A stretch of DNA of 15,757 nt from CAIKMD01 sp035533255 (GTDB taxonomy: Bacteria > Pseudomonadota > Alphaproteobacteria > ATCC43930 > CGMCC-115725): the NCBI GenBank assembly GCA_035533255.1, contig DATLUE010000380.1, positions 1-15,757 on the forward strand, written 5' to 3'. Positions 7,207 to 14,489 of this stretch are shown piece after piece (position 1 is the first letter of the stretch; the number at the start of each line of letters is the position of its first letter). Made by a program: the position numbers and the translations under genes. A model generated the notes under the pieces. That model did not search any database. It saw only the letters and a list, made by a program, of their open reading frames with translations, and had not been told where the DNA came from.

Positions 7207-8393
7207 GACGCGTCGCCGGTCTTGGCGGCGTCGGGGACGATCCGGACATGGGTGCCGTCGCCGAGGCGGAGTTGCCCGTCGGTCACGACCTTCTCGCCAG
7301 GCGTCAGTCCTTTGGCGATCACGTCCATGCCCCCGACCGTGCGATCGACCGTCACCGCGCGGATCGCGGTTGTGTTGTCGCCCTTGACCACGAAGACATA
7401 GGTGCCGCTCTGCCCGACCTGCACCGCGACCGGCGGGATCACTAGCGCATTGGGCTCAGTGCGCACCAACACCGAGACGTTGACGGATTGGCCCGGCCAC
7501 AAGCGTTGCTGGGCATTGGCGAACTTGCCGCGCACGGTGATCGTGCCCGAAGCGGCGTCGATCGTGTTCTCGAAGAACGCGACCGTGCCTTGGACCGGCG
7601 CGCCTTTATCGCCCTGCGCCAATACCCGCACGCTCACCGGGCCTTGCGCCATCGCCGCGCGCAACTCGGGTAAATTATTTTGCGGCAGCGCGAAGGAAAC
7701 GTAGATCGGTTGGATCTCGTTGACGGTCGCCAACGGCACGTCGTTCGCCTTGATGCTGTTGCCGCGCTTGATCGCGATCAGGCCGACCCGGCCGTCCAAG
7801 GGCGCCACGATCGTGTAATAGGAAAGCTGGACCTTGGCGTTTTCGAGCTGCGCCTGATCGCCTTGCACGGTCGCCTCGAGCGCCGCGGCGGTCGCCGAAT
7901 CGTTATCGAATTGCTGGTGCGAGACATAGTCTTTGGTCAGCAGCGCCTTGTCGCGCCCGACGTTGCGATTGGCGTTGGCGAGTTGGACCTGGTCGCGCGC
8001 CAGGGTCGCCTCGGCCAGATGCATTTGCGCTTCGGCGGCGCGGTTGTCGAGTTGGAACAGCACGTCGCCGGCTTTGACGTATTGCCCATCTTTGACCAGC
8101 ACCTGATCGATCACCGCATCGACGCGCGATTTGACCGCAACCGAGGCGATCGTCTGCACATTGCCGATCGTGTCGAATTCGACCGGAGTCGGTCTTGTCA
8201 CCGCGGTCGCGATCCGGATCGGCACGCTAATTTGTGGGCGGTGGCCTGGCGCCTGCGCGGAAGCGATGCCCGGTGCGGCGATTTCGTCGAAAGCAGTTCC
8301 GGCCGCCAAAGCCCCGAGCACGGCCCCGGCCCACATCAATTGTTTCATTCCCGATCGTCCGACATTCTGTTGGTGCGGTTTTTGCCGCGTCAT
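7203..8393 (-). CDS. RND efflux periplasmic adaptor (membrane fusion protein, HlyD/MdtA type)
   Basis: This protein bridges the RND permease and an outer-membrane channel. From ATG at 8393 it has 396 aa. A signal peptide core (MKQLMWAGAVLGALAAG, 16-32) ends near AQA at 46-48. Then come a beta-barrel/lipoyl half-motif (SVAVKSRVDAVIDQVLVKDGQYVKAGDVLFQLD), an alpha-hairpin rich in Ala, Gln and Glu, the second lipoyl half (YYTIVAPLDGRVGLIAIKRGN), and the beta-barrel and membrane-proximal domains (RLWPGQSVNVSVLV, GDGTHVRIV). The start is uncertain. 8393 is preceded by GGGAGG at a rather long spacing (14 nt). ATG at 8348 gives a neater signal peptide with a poorer ribosome site. An in-frame ATG at 8486 is less likely. 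It is the first gene of the operon and overlaps the permease by 4 nt. Confidence 0.93.
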   Translation of the reverse strand: MTRQKPHQQNVGRSGMKQLMWAGAVLGALAAGTAFDEIAAPGIASAQAPGHRPQISVPIRIATAVTRPTPVEFDTIGNVQTIASVAVKSRVDAVIDQVLVKDGQYVKAGDVLFQLDNRAAEAQMHLAEATLARDQVQLANANRNVGRDKALLTKDYVSHQQFDNDSATAAALEATVQGDQAQLENAKVQLSYYTIVAPLDGRVGLIAIKRGNSIKANDVPLATVNEIQPIYVSFALPQNNLPELRAAMAQGPVSVRVLAQGDKGAPVQGTVAFFENTIDAASGTITVRGKFANAQQRLWPGQSVNVSVLVRTEPNALVIPPVAVQVGQSGTYVFVVKGDNTTAIRAVTVDRTVGGMDVIAKGLTPGEKVVTDGQLRLGDGTHVRIVPDAAKTGDAS

Positions 8394-8718
8394 ATCGTGC
8401 CGCGAATCCTCCCGCCGGAAAGCGTCCGATGATACTCTATTTTTTTTTGCAGACCAGACCTTAACGCCCAGCGGCCGAAGGGGCATGCCGTTCTATTCCC
8501 GTGCGTTCCGCGACATGAAAAGTTTCTCACGCAATTATTCGCGAGACATCGAGGAATCCGCTTATGGCGCAACCGGCAACGCGTAAGCGTGGCTTATGCG
8601 GCGCGAAAGCGGATGCCGCGAGGTGTGAATGAGAGGCCATAGGCAATTGTTAGGCTGGCTTGCCTAATTGCGGCGGCCGGCATGCGGCGCCGCGCGCCGG
8701 CTTTGCTAAGCTCGCCGC
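8394..8718. other. 325-nt non-coding region between divergent operons
   Basis: This region should hold the promoters of the efflux operon (minus) and the SDR gene (plus). Three things are visible. A run of nine T at 8440-8448 reads as an A-tract upstream of TAGAGTATCAT on the minus strand and could be part of the efflux promoter, although no good -35 is seen. A 33-codon open frame lies at 8485-8586 (+) with a GAAGGGG before its ATG, but nothing else supports it. An imperfect inverted repeat lies at 8643-8671. The region is less GC-rich than its neighbours. No tRNA or recognisable regulator gene is present. Confidence 0.6.
8643..8671. repeat. Imperfect inverted repeat upstream of the SDR gene
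   Basis: GCAATTGTTAGGC (8643-8655) and GCCTAATTGC (8662-8671) pair as a 10-bp stem with a 3-nt bulge in the left arm and a 6-nt loop (TGGCTT). The innermost six pairs TTAGGC/GCCTAA are perfect. There is no T-run after it, so it is not a standard terminator. It could be an operator for a dimeric regulator or an mRNA leader stem. It is AT-richer than its surroundings and 48 nt before the SDR start codon. Confidence 0.4.
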
Positions 8719-9576
8719 ATGGCAGGCAATGCACTTTTCTGCTTCGGCCTCGGCTACAGCGCCGGGTTCCTGGCACGCGACTTGGCGCAGGAGGGCTGGC
8801 GCATCGCCGGAACCAGCCGCGAGGCTCCGGCCGGTATGGCGCCGTTTCCGCGCCGGCGTTTCGACCGCGCCCATCCGCTCGCCGATGCGTGCGGGATGCT
8901 CGCCGGCACGACGCATCTTTTGGTCTCGATCCCGCCCGACGAGGCCGGCTGCCCGGTCTGCGATCGGCATGGCGCCGAGGTTGCGGCGATCGCGGGCTTG
9001 CGCTGGATCGGTTATCTCTCCTCGACCAATGTCTATGGCGATCGCGGCGGCGACTGGGTCGATGAAGCAACGCCGTCGGCGCCGAGCGGCGAGCGCGGCC
9101 GGCGCCGGGTTGCGGCCGAATCGGCGTGGCTCGCGCTGGGCGCGCGCAGCGGCGTGCCGGTGCAAATCTTTCGCCTCGCCGGCATTTACGGCCCCGGCCG
9201 CAACGCGCTCGACACGCTGCGCGCCGGCACGGCCCGGCGCATCGTCAAGCCGGGCCAGGTGTTCTCGCGCATCCATGTCGATGATCTGGTTGCCGTTGTG
9301 CGGGCGTCGATGGCACGGCCGCATGCCGGCGCCATCTACAACGTCTGCGACGATGCGCCGGCGCCGCCCGATGACGTCATCGCTTATGCCGCAGCCCTGC
9401 TCGACATGACGCCGCCGCGGCTCGAGGATTATGCCTCGGCGGCGCTGTCGCCGATGGCGCGAAGCTTTTACGACGAGAGCAAGCGGGTCTCGAACCGGCG
9501 CCTCAAAGAGGCGCTGGGCGTGACCTTACGTTATCCCAGCTATCGCGAGGGGTTGGCGGCGCTGCTGACTCCTTAA
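8719..9576 (+). CDS. Atypical SDR-family NAD(P)-binding protein (YeeZ-like)
   Basis: This 285-aa Rossmann protein has the glycine motif FGLGYSAGFLA (G10, G12, G16), the strand-end IGYLSSTNVYGD (97-108) with S101/S102, then WVDEATPSAP and RLAGIYGPGRNALD. These are typical of the atypical extended SDR group around E. coli YeeZ. The catalytic YxxxK is not visible at the expected place (around R130-E134). So either the reaction differs from classical epimerases and dehydratases, or the protein acts as an NAD(P)-binding non-enzyme. No Shine-Dalgarno is evident before the ATG at 8719, and the start rests on the glycine motif lying at its usual distance. Its stop codon overlaps that of the opposing hydrolase. 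In many alphaproteobacteria such an SDR is found near fzlA (recollection, not verified here). Confidence 0.87.
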   Translation: MAGNALFCFGLGYSAGFLARDLAQEGWRIAGTSREAPAGMAPFPRRRFDRAHPLADACGMLAGTTHLLVSIPPDEAGCPVCDRHGAEVAAIAGLRWIGYLSSTNVYGDRGGDWVDEATPSAPSGERGRRRVAAESAWLALGARSGVPVQIFRLAGIYGPGRNALDTLRAGTARRIVKPGQVFSRIHVDDLVAVVRASMARPHAGAIYNVCDDAPAPPDDVIAYAAALLDMTPPRLEDYASAALSPMARSFYDESKRVSNRRLKEALGVTLRYPSYREGLAALLTP

Positions 9577-10319
9577 GGCAGCGCCGCCAGCGTCTGCAGC
9601 AATAGCGCGATATCTTGCGTGCGCGACAGCCGGTGATCGCCGTCTTTCACCAACGCGACCTGCACGTCGGCGCCGGTCAGCCGGTCGGCCAAGGCGAGGC
9701 TGGTCTCATAGGGCACGTCGGGGTCCAGCATGCCATGCAGCAGCCGCACCGGCCGGTCGATCGCGATCGGCGCGCGCATGACGAGATGGCCGCGCGCTTC
9801 CTCGATGAGCCGGCGGGTGATGAGATAGCTTTCCTCGCCATAGCGCGAGGGCATGCGCGCCGCGCCCTTGGCGATGATCTCCTCGCGCAGGTCGAAGGGA
9901 AAGCGCTGCCACATCAGGTCTTCGGTAGCGTCAGGCGCGGCGGCGACGCCGATCAGCGCCTGGATGCGCTCGGGCCGCACCAGCGCCGCCAGCAGCATTA
10001 GCCAGCCGCCGATGCTCGAGCCCACCAGCACCAGCTTGCCCTCGCTCAGCTTGTCGATCACAGCGAGGGTATCGGCGAGGAACCGCCCCACCGTCGCATC
10101 CGCGAAATCGCCCGACGAGACACCATGCGCGAAATAATCGAAGCGCAGGAACGCCTGCTCGCGCGCCGCGCAGAACGCATCGAGCGCCTGCGCCTTGGCG
10201 CCGCGCATGTCGGAATTGAAGCCGCACAGGAATACGACGCAGGGCGACTTGCCCGCGCGGCGGCGGTAGCCGATTGTCGCGCCATCCTCGCGTGTTAAGA
10301 TGGAATGCGCGTCGTTCAT
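9573..10319 (-). CDS. Alpha/beta hydrolase, ABHD10-like
   Basis: This 248-aa cytoplasmic serine hydrolase has the oxyanion-side motif FLCGFNSDMRGAKA (30-43), the strand RFDYFAHGVSSG (59-70), the nucleophile elbow GSSIGGW with S102, the APDATEDLMW stretch (128-137), an acid in HGMLDPDVPY (D199 or D201) and the catalytic His in DGDHRLSR (H229). This set matches the ABHD10 type of hydrolases, which in eukaryotes act as acyl-protein thioesterases; the bacterial substrate is unknown. Length is full for the family. The ATG at 10319 has GAGG about 11 nt upstream. It is a single gene. Its stop overlaps the SDR stop (TTAA at 9573-9576), and only 23 nt separate its start from the divergent GT4 start. 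Confidence 0.9.
   Translation of the reverse strand: MNDAHSILTREDGATIGYRRRAGKSPCVVFLCGFNSDMRGAKAQALDAFCAAREQAFLRFDYFAHGVSSGDFADATVGRFLADTLAVIDKLSEGKLVLVGSSIGGWLMLLAALVRPERIQALIGVAAAPDATEDLMWQRFPFDLREEIIAKGAARMPSRYGEESYLITRRLIEEARGHLVMRAPIAIDRPVRLLHGMLDPDVPYETSLALADRLTGADVQVALVKDGDHRLSRTQDIALLLQTLAALP
10274..10301 (+). promoter_or_regulatory. Possible promoter of the GT4-GT9 series, inside the hydrolase gene
   Basis: TTGTCG (10274-10279), a 16-nt spacer and TAAGAT (10296-10301) precede the GT4 start by about 40 nt. Each hexamer matches 4 of 6 consensus bases. It lies within the first codons of the opposing hydrolase gene, as it must because the divergent gap is only 23 nt. Confidence 0.3.
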
Positions 10320-10342
10320 ATGGGCACGAGCCTCACCATCAC

Positions 10343-11536
10343 ATGCCGGAAGCCGACACTAACACCGGTGCGAGCCGCGCCGGAAGCCGCAAAGGCACGA
10401 TTCTGCAGGTTCTGCCGCGCCTTGTCATGGGCGGGGTCGAGCGCGGCACCGTCGATATCGCGGCGGCGCTGGTTGCGGCCGGCTGGACGGCGGCGGTCGC
10501 GTCGCAAGGTGGGCCGATGGTGCGCGAGCTCGACCGCATCGGCGCGACCCATATCGAGCTGCCGCTGGCGTCCAAGAATCCGTTCGTCATTCGTGCCAAT
10601 GTCGATCGGCTTGCCAAGGCGATCGCGCGGCTCGACGTCGATATCGTCCATGCGCGCAGCCGCGCGCCGGCGTGGAGCGCACGCTACGCCGCCGAGCGCA
10701 CCGGCCGCCATTTCGTCACCACCTTCCACAATGCCTATGGTCTTGGCTCGATGCTGAAGCGGCGCTACAACGCGATCATGGCGGCCGGCGAGCGGGTGAT
10801 CGCGATCTCGCATTTCGTCGGCGACCATGTCGCCTCGATCTATGGCGTGCCGCCGGAGCGCTTGCGCATCATTCCGCGCGGGGTCGATGTCGCGCGCTTC
10901 GATCCCGACAAAATATCGCCGGAGCGCATGGTGCGGCTGATGCGGGCGTGGCGCCTGCCGGACGGGATGCCGACCGTGCTGCTGCCGGGCCGGCTGACGC
11001 GCTGGAAAGGGCAACGCGTCTTCATCGAGGCGATCGCGCGGCTCGAGCGCCCGTCGGTGCATGCGATCATCCTCGGCGCCGGGGACGCCCGTTATCGGCG
11101 CGAGCTCGAAGCCGCGGCCGCCGCCTTGGGCGGCGGCGCGACCTTCCGCTTTATCGACGACTGCGCCGACATGGCGGCCGCTTACATGCTCGCCGATGTC
11201 GTGGTCTCGGCCTCGACCGCGCCCGAGGGCTTCGGCCGGGTCATCGTCGAGGCTCAGGCGATGGGCCGGCCGGTGATCGCGACCGCGCATGGCGGCGCGC
11301 GGGAAACCATCGTGCCCGGCGAGACCGGCTGGCTGGTGCCGCCCGACGACGCGGCGGCGCTGGCGGCGATGCTCGCCTTCGCGCTCGACCAGGATGCGGC
11401 ATCGCGCGTGGCGATGAGCCAGCGCGAGGTGACTCACGTCCGGGCGCAATTCTCGAGCGCCTTGATGGCGGCGCGCACGCTCGCCGTCTATGACGAGCTG
11501 CTGCCGCAGGCGGCCGCGTCAATCGCCGCGGCCTGA
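10343..11536 (+). CDS. Glycosyltransferase family 4 (GT-B fold)
   Basis: This 397-aa retaining glycosyltransferase of the GT4 group probably adds a sugar to lipopolysaccharide or another surface glycan on the cytoplasmic face of the inner membrane. The N-terminal acceptor domain begins with ILQVLPRLVMGGVERGTVD and holds the nucleotide-independent part. The C-terminal sugar-nucleotide domain contains PGRLTRWKGQ and the E-x7-E motif (E295, E303; APEGFGRVIVE) followed by AMGRPVIAT and GETGWLVPP. ATG at 10343 is chosen because the in-frame ATG at 10274 lies within the divergent hydrolase gene and adds residues unlike the family; the Shine-Dalgarno is weak. The GT9 gene follows after 19 nt on the same strand, so both probably build the same glycan. 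Donor and acceptor cannot be named. Confidence 0.92.
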   Translation: MPEADTNTGASRAGSRKGTILQVLPRLVMGGVERGTVDIAAALVAAGWTAAVASQGGPMVRELDRIGATHIELPLASKNPFVIRANVDRLAKAIARLDVDIVHARSRAPAWSARYAAERTGRHFVTTFHNAYGLGSMLKRRYNAIMAAGERVIAISHFVGDHVASIYGVPPERLRIIPRGVDVARFDPDKISPERMVRLMRAWRLPDGMPTVLLPGRLTRWKGQRVFIEAIARLERPSVHAIILGAGDARYRRELEAAAAALGGGATFRFIDDCADMAAAYMLADVVVSASTAPEGFGRVIVEAQAMGRPVIATAHGGARETIVPGETGWLVPPDDAAALAAMLAFALDQDAASRVAMSQREVTHVRAQFSSALMAARTLAVYDELLPQAAASIAAA

Positions 11537-11555
11537 GGCGGGCTCGTCGCGCGTC

Positions 11556-12500
11556 GTGCCAACTCGACAGCGCATCCTCGTCATCAAGCTCGGCGCGCTC
11601 GGCGATTTCGTGCAGGCGATGGGGCCGGCGTCGGCGATCCGCGCCCATCACCCCGACACCGACATCACGCTACTGACCACCGCGCCCTTTGCCGATCTCG
11701 CCCGCGCCGCCCCCTATTTCGACCGGGTCTGGATCGACGCGCGGCCGCGCGGGCTCGATCTCCCGGCCTGGCTACGGCTGCGGCGCAGGCTGCGCGGCGC
11801 GGATTTCGCGCGCGTTTACGATCTGCAAACCTCGGCGCGCTCGAGCGGCTATTTCCGGCTCATGGCGCCCAGCCTGCTCTTTCGAGGCCGGCGGCCGGAA
11901 TGGTCGGGCATCGCGCCCGGCGCCTCGCATCCGCACGCCAATCCGCGGCGCGATCTCATGCACACCCTCGATCGCCAGGCGGATCAACTCGCGATCGCCG
12001 GCATCGCCGTCGTGCCGGCGCCCGATCTCGCCTGGGCGAAAGGCGATATCGCGCGTTTCAATTTGCCTGGCGCGATCATGCTGCTGGTGCCGGGCGGCGC
12101 AGCCCACCGGCCGGAGAAACGCTGGCCGGCCGGGCGCTATGCGCAGCTCGCGACGGTGATCGCCCAGCACGGCGTCGCGCCGGTCGTCATCGGCGGGCCG
12201 GACGAGCGCGCGGCGGGACGCGAGATCGCGCGCGGCGCGCCCGCGACCCGCGACCTGACCGGCCAGACCAGCTTTGCCGAGATCGTCGGGCTCGGCGCAG
12301 TTGCGCGCTATGCCATTGGCAACGACACCGGGCCGATGCATTTGATCGTCGCCGCCGGCTGCCCGGCGAGCGTGCTCTATTCCGCCGCGTCCGATCCCGC
12401 ACTGACCCAGCCGCGCGGCGCGAGCGTCACGGTGCTGCGCCGCGATAATCTCGCCGCGCTCGGCGTGGACGAGGTTGCCGCGACGCTGCCATTCGGATAA
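11556..12500 (+). CDS. Glycosyltransferase family 9 (ADP-heptose:LPS heptosyltransferase-like)
   Basis: This 314-aa protein resembles WaaC/WaaF/RfaQ heptosyltransferases. Seen are the N-terminal ILVIKLGALGDF with the probable base D17, the donor-side VPGGAAHRPEKRWP (178-191), GGPDER at 213-218 and the hallmark GNDTGPMHLIVAAGCP (255-270). These family members transfer heptose to the inner core of lipopolysaccharide. The start is GTG at 11556, giving an N-terminus MPTRQRILVIK of normal length. GAGGCGGG, overlapping the GT4 stop codon region, supplies the ribosome site. A longer in-frame ATG at 11490 would overlap the GT4 gene by 47 nt and add a poorly conserved basic stretch. thrS begins 10 nt after its stop. 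Exact sugar and acceptor are not determined. Confidence 0.92.
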   Translation: MPTRQRILVIKLGALGDFVQAMGPASAIRAHHPDTDITLLTTAPFADLARAAPYFDRVWIDARPRGLDLPAWLRLRRRLRGADFARVYDLQTSARSSGYFRLMAPSLLFRGRRPEWSGIAPGASHPHANPRRDLMHTLDRQADQLAIAGIAVVPAPDLAWAKGDIARFNLPGAIMLLVPGGAAHRPEKRWPAGRYAQLATVIAQHGVAPVVIGGPDERAAGREIARGAPATRDLTGQTSFAEIVGLGAVARYAIGNDTGPMHLIVAAGCPASVLYSAASDPALTQPRGASVTVLRRDNLAALGVDEVAATLPFG

Positions 12501-12510
12501 ACCGCTGGAA

Positions 12511-14475
12511 ATGGCTTCCGATTCTCCGTCCCAAATCGCCGTGACGCTGCCCGACGGCTCGGTGCGGTCGTTCGCGCGGGGCGTCACCGGCAGCGCGATT
12601 GCCGCCGCGATCGGACCCGGCCTCGCCAAGGCGGCGGTCGCGATCAAGCTCGATGGCACGGCCCGGGATTTGGCGCTGCCGATCGAGCGCGACACCAAGA
12701 TCGCGATCCTGACCCGCGACGCACCCGAAGCGCTCGAGATCATCCGCCACGACGCCGCGCATGTCATGGCCGAGGCAGTGAAGGAGCTTTACCCCGAGAC
12801 GCAGGTGACCTTCGGTCCGGCGACCGACACCGGCTTCTATTACGATTTCGCGCGCGCGACGCCGTTCACGCCCGAGGATTTGGCGAAGATCGAGCTGCGC
12901 ATGCACGAGATCGTCGATCGCGACGAAACGATCGCGCGCGAGGAATGGGAGCGCGACCGCGCGGTCGAGTTCTTCGCCGCGCTCGGCGAGAAATACAAAG
13001 CCGAATGGATTCACGAGATCCCGAAGGACGAGGCGATCAGCCTCTATCGCCAGGGCAATTTCGTCGATCTCTGCGTCGGCCCGCATCTGCCCTCGACCGG
13101 CAAGCTCGGCCATGCCTTCAAGCTGACCAAGGTCGCGGGCGCCTATTGGCGCGGCGATGCGCGCAACGCGCAGCTCCAGCGCGTCTACGGCACCGCCTGG
13201 GCCAACGAGAAAGAGCTGAAGCAATATCTCTTTCAGATCGAGGAGGCGGAAAAGCGCGACCATCGCCGCCTCGGCCGCGAGCTCGACCTGTTCCATCAGC
13301 AGGAAGAGGCGGTCGGTGCGGTATTCTGGCACCCGAAGGGCTGGACGCTCTATCGCGCGATCGAGAATTACATCCGCGAGCGCTTGCAGGTCGCCGGCTA
13401 TGTCGAGGTGCGGACGCCGCAGCTCATCGACCGCTCGCTCTGGGAAGCCTCGGGCCATTGGGAAAAATTCGCGCAGCACATGTTCACGGTGAAGGACGAG
13501 GACAGCGACCGGGTTCTCGCCATCAAGCCGATGAACTGCCCGGCGCATATCCAGATTTTCCGCCAGGGGCTGCATTCCTATCGCGAGCTGCCGCTGCGCA
13601 TGGCCGAGTTCGGCTCGTGCCATCGCAATGAGCCGTCGGGCGCGCTGCACGGCATCATGCGGGTGCGCGCCTTTACCCAGGACGACGCGCATATCTTCTG
13701 CACCGAGGACCAGATCACGGCGGAAAGTGTCGCCTTCTGCGATCTCCTGCGCGCGGTTTATCGTGATTTCGGCTTCGCGGAGGTCAGCGTCAAATTCTCC
13801 GACCGGCCGGCGACGCGTGCCGGCAGCGATGCGGTCTGGGACAAGGCGGAAGGCGCTTTGCGCCACGCGGTCGAGGCAGCGGGCCTGCCCTATACGATGA
13901 ATCCCGGCGAAGGCGCCTTTTATGGCCCGAAGCTCGAATTCGTGCTGCGCGACGCGCTCGGCCGCGATTGGCAATGCGGCACGCTGCAGGTCGATTTCGT
14001 CATGCCGGAGCGGCTTGGCGCCGCCTATATCGCCGAGGACGGCCAGCGCCATACGCCGGTCATGCTGCACCGCGCCATCCTCGGCTCGCTGGAGCGCTTC
14101 ATCGCCATCCTGATCGAGGAATATGCCGGCCGCTTCCCGCTTTGGCTGGCGCCGGTCCAGGCGATGGTGCTGACGATCACCGATGAGGCCAATCCCTACG
14201 CCGAAGAGGTGCGCGCCGCCTGCGCCGCCGCCGGCCTGCGCGTCGGCCTCGATATCGCGAACGAGAAGATTAACTACAAGGTGCGCGAGCACAGCCTGGC
14301 CAAGGTCCCGGCGCTGCTCGTGGTCGGCAAGCGCGAGGCCCAGGACCAGACCGTCGCGATCCGCCGCCTGGGCGCGAAAGATCAGGAACTCCTTGAACTT
14401 GGCGAGGCCGTCGCTAGATTGGCGGCAGAGGCTCGGCCGCCCTCCGCGGTCGGCGAGCCCACTGCAACCGCCTAA
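12511..14475 (+). CDS. thrS: Threonine--tRNA ligase
   Basis: This class II synthetase charges tRNA-Thr. It has 654 aa, normal for the bacterial enzyme, with an N-terminal TGS domain (about 1-65), the editing domain, the catalytic core and the anticodon-binding domain (from about 545). The editing site keeps H80 and H84 (RHDAAHVM), C188 and H192 (DLCVGPH). The catalytic zinc ligands are C343 (MNCPAH), H394 (DDAHIF) and H520 (MLHRA). Class II motif 2 is seen as FGSCHRNEPSGALHG. ATG at 12511 is preferred to a TTG at 12475 inside GT9, because the TGS domain starts right after it. thrS starts 10 nt after GT9 and ends 11 nt before infC, the classical thrS-infC order. The short upstream gap leaves no room for an E. 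coli-like tRNA-mimic operator. Confidence 0.98.
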   Translation: MASDSPSQIAVTLPDGSVRSFARGVTGSAIAAAIGPGLAKAAVAIKLDGTARDLALPIERDTKIAILTRDAPEALEIIRHDAAHVMAEAVKELYPETQVTFGPATDTGFYYDFARATPFTPEDLAKIELRMHEIVDRDETIAREEWERDRAVEFFAALGEKYKAEWIHEIPKDEAISLYRQGNFVDLCVGPHLPSTGKLGHAFKLTKVAGAYWRGDARNAQLQRVYGTAWANEKELKQYLFQIEEAEKRDHRRLGRELDLFHQQEEAVGAVFWHPKGWTLYRAIENYIRERLQVAGYVEVRTPQLIDRSLWEASGHWEKFAQHMFTVKDEDSDRVLAIKPMNCPAHIQIFRQGLHSYRELPLRMAEFGSCHRNEPSGALHGIMRVRAFTQDDAHIFCTEDQITAESVAFCDLLRAVYRDFGFAEVSVKFSDRPATRAGSDAVWDKAEGALRHAVEAAGLPYTMNPGEGAFYGPKLEFVLRDALGRDWQCGTLQVDFVMPERLGAAYIAEDGQRHTPVMLHRAILGSLERFIAILIEEYAGRFPLWLAPVQAMVLTITDEANPYAEEVRAACAAAGLRVGLDIANEKINYKVREHSLAKVPALLVVGKREAQDQTVAIRRLGAKDQELLELGEAVARLAAEARPPSAVGEPTATA

Positions 14476-14489
14476 GGAGCCGCCGCATC
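14474..14489 (+). promoter_or_regulatory. Strong ribosome binding site and ATC start of infC
   Basis: AAGGAG (14474-14479) overlaps the thrS stop codon TAA (14473-14475) and sits 7 nt before ATC at 14487-14489. This is the only well-placed ribosome site for infC. No in-frame ATG, GTG or TTG exists between it and residue 36 of the protein. The arrangement fixes the start and links infC translation to termination on thrS. Confidence 0.8.

Noticed and set aside
8485..8586. A 33-codon open frame with a GAAGGGG before its ATG
   Set aside because: It is too short and has no recognisable similarity, signal peptide or membrane segment. It is mentioned only as part of the non-coding region.
12427..14292. 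A 621-codon open frame on the minus strand
   Set aside because: It lies opposite thrS, whose motifs are complete. The product resembles no family and is a GC-bias shadow.
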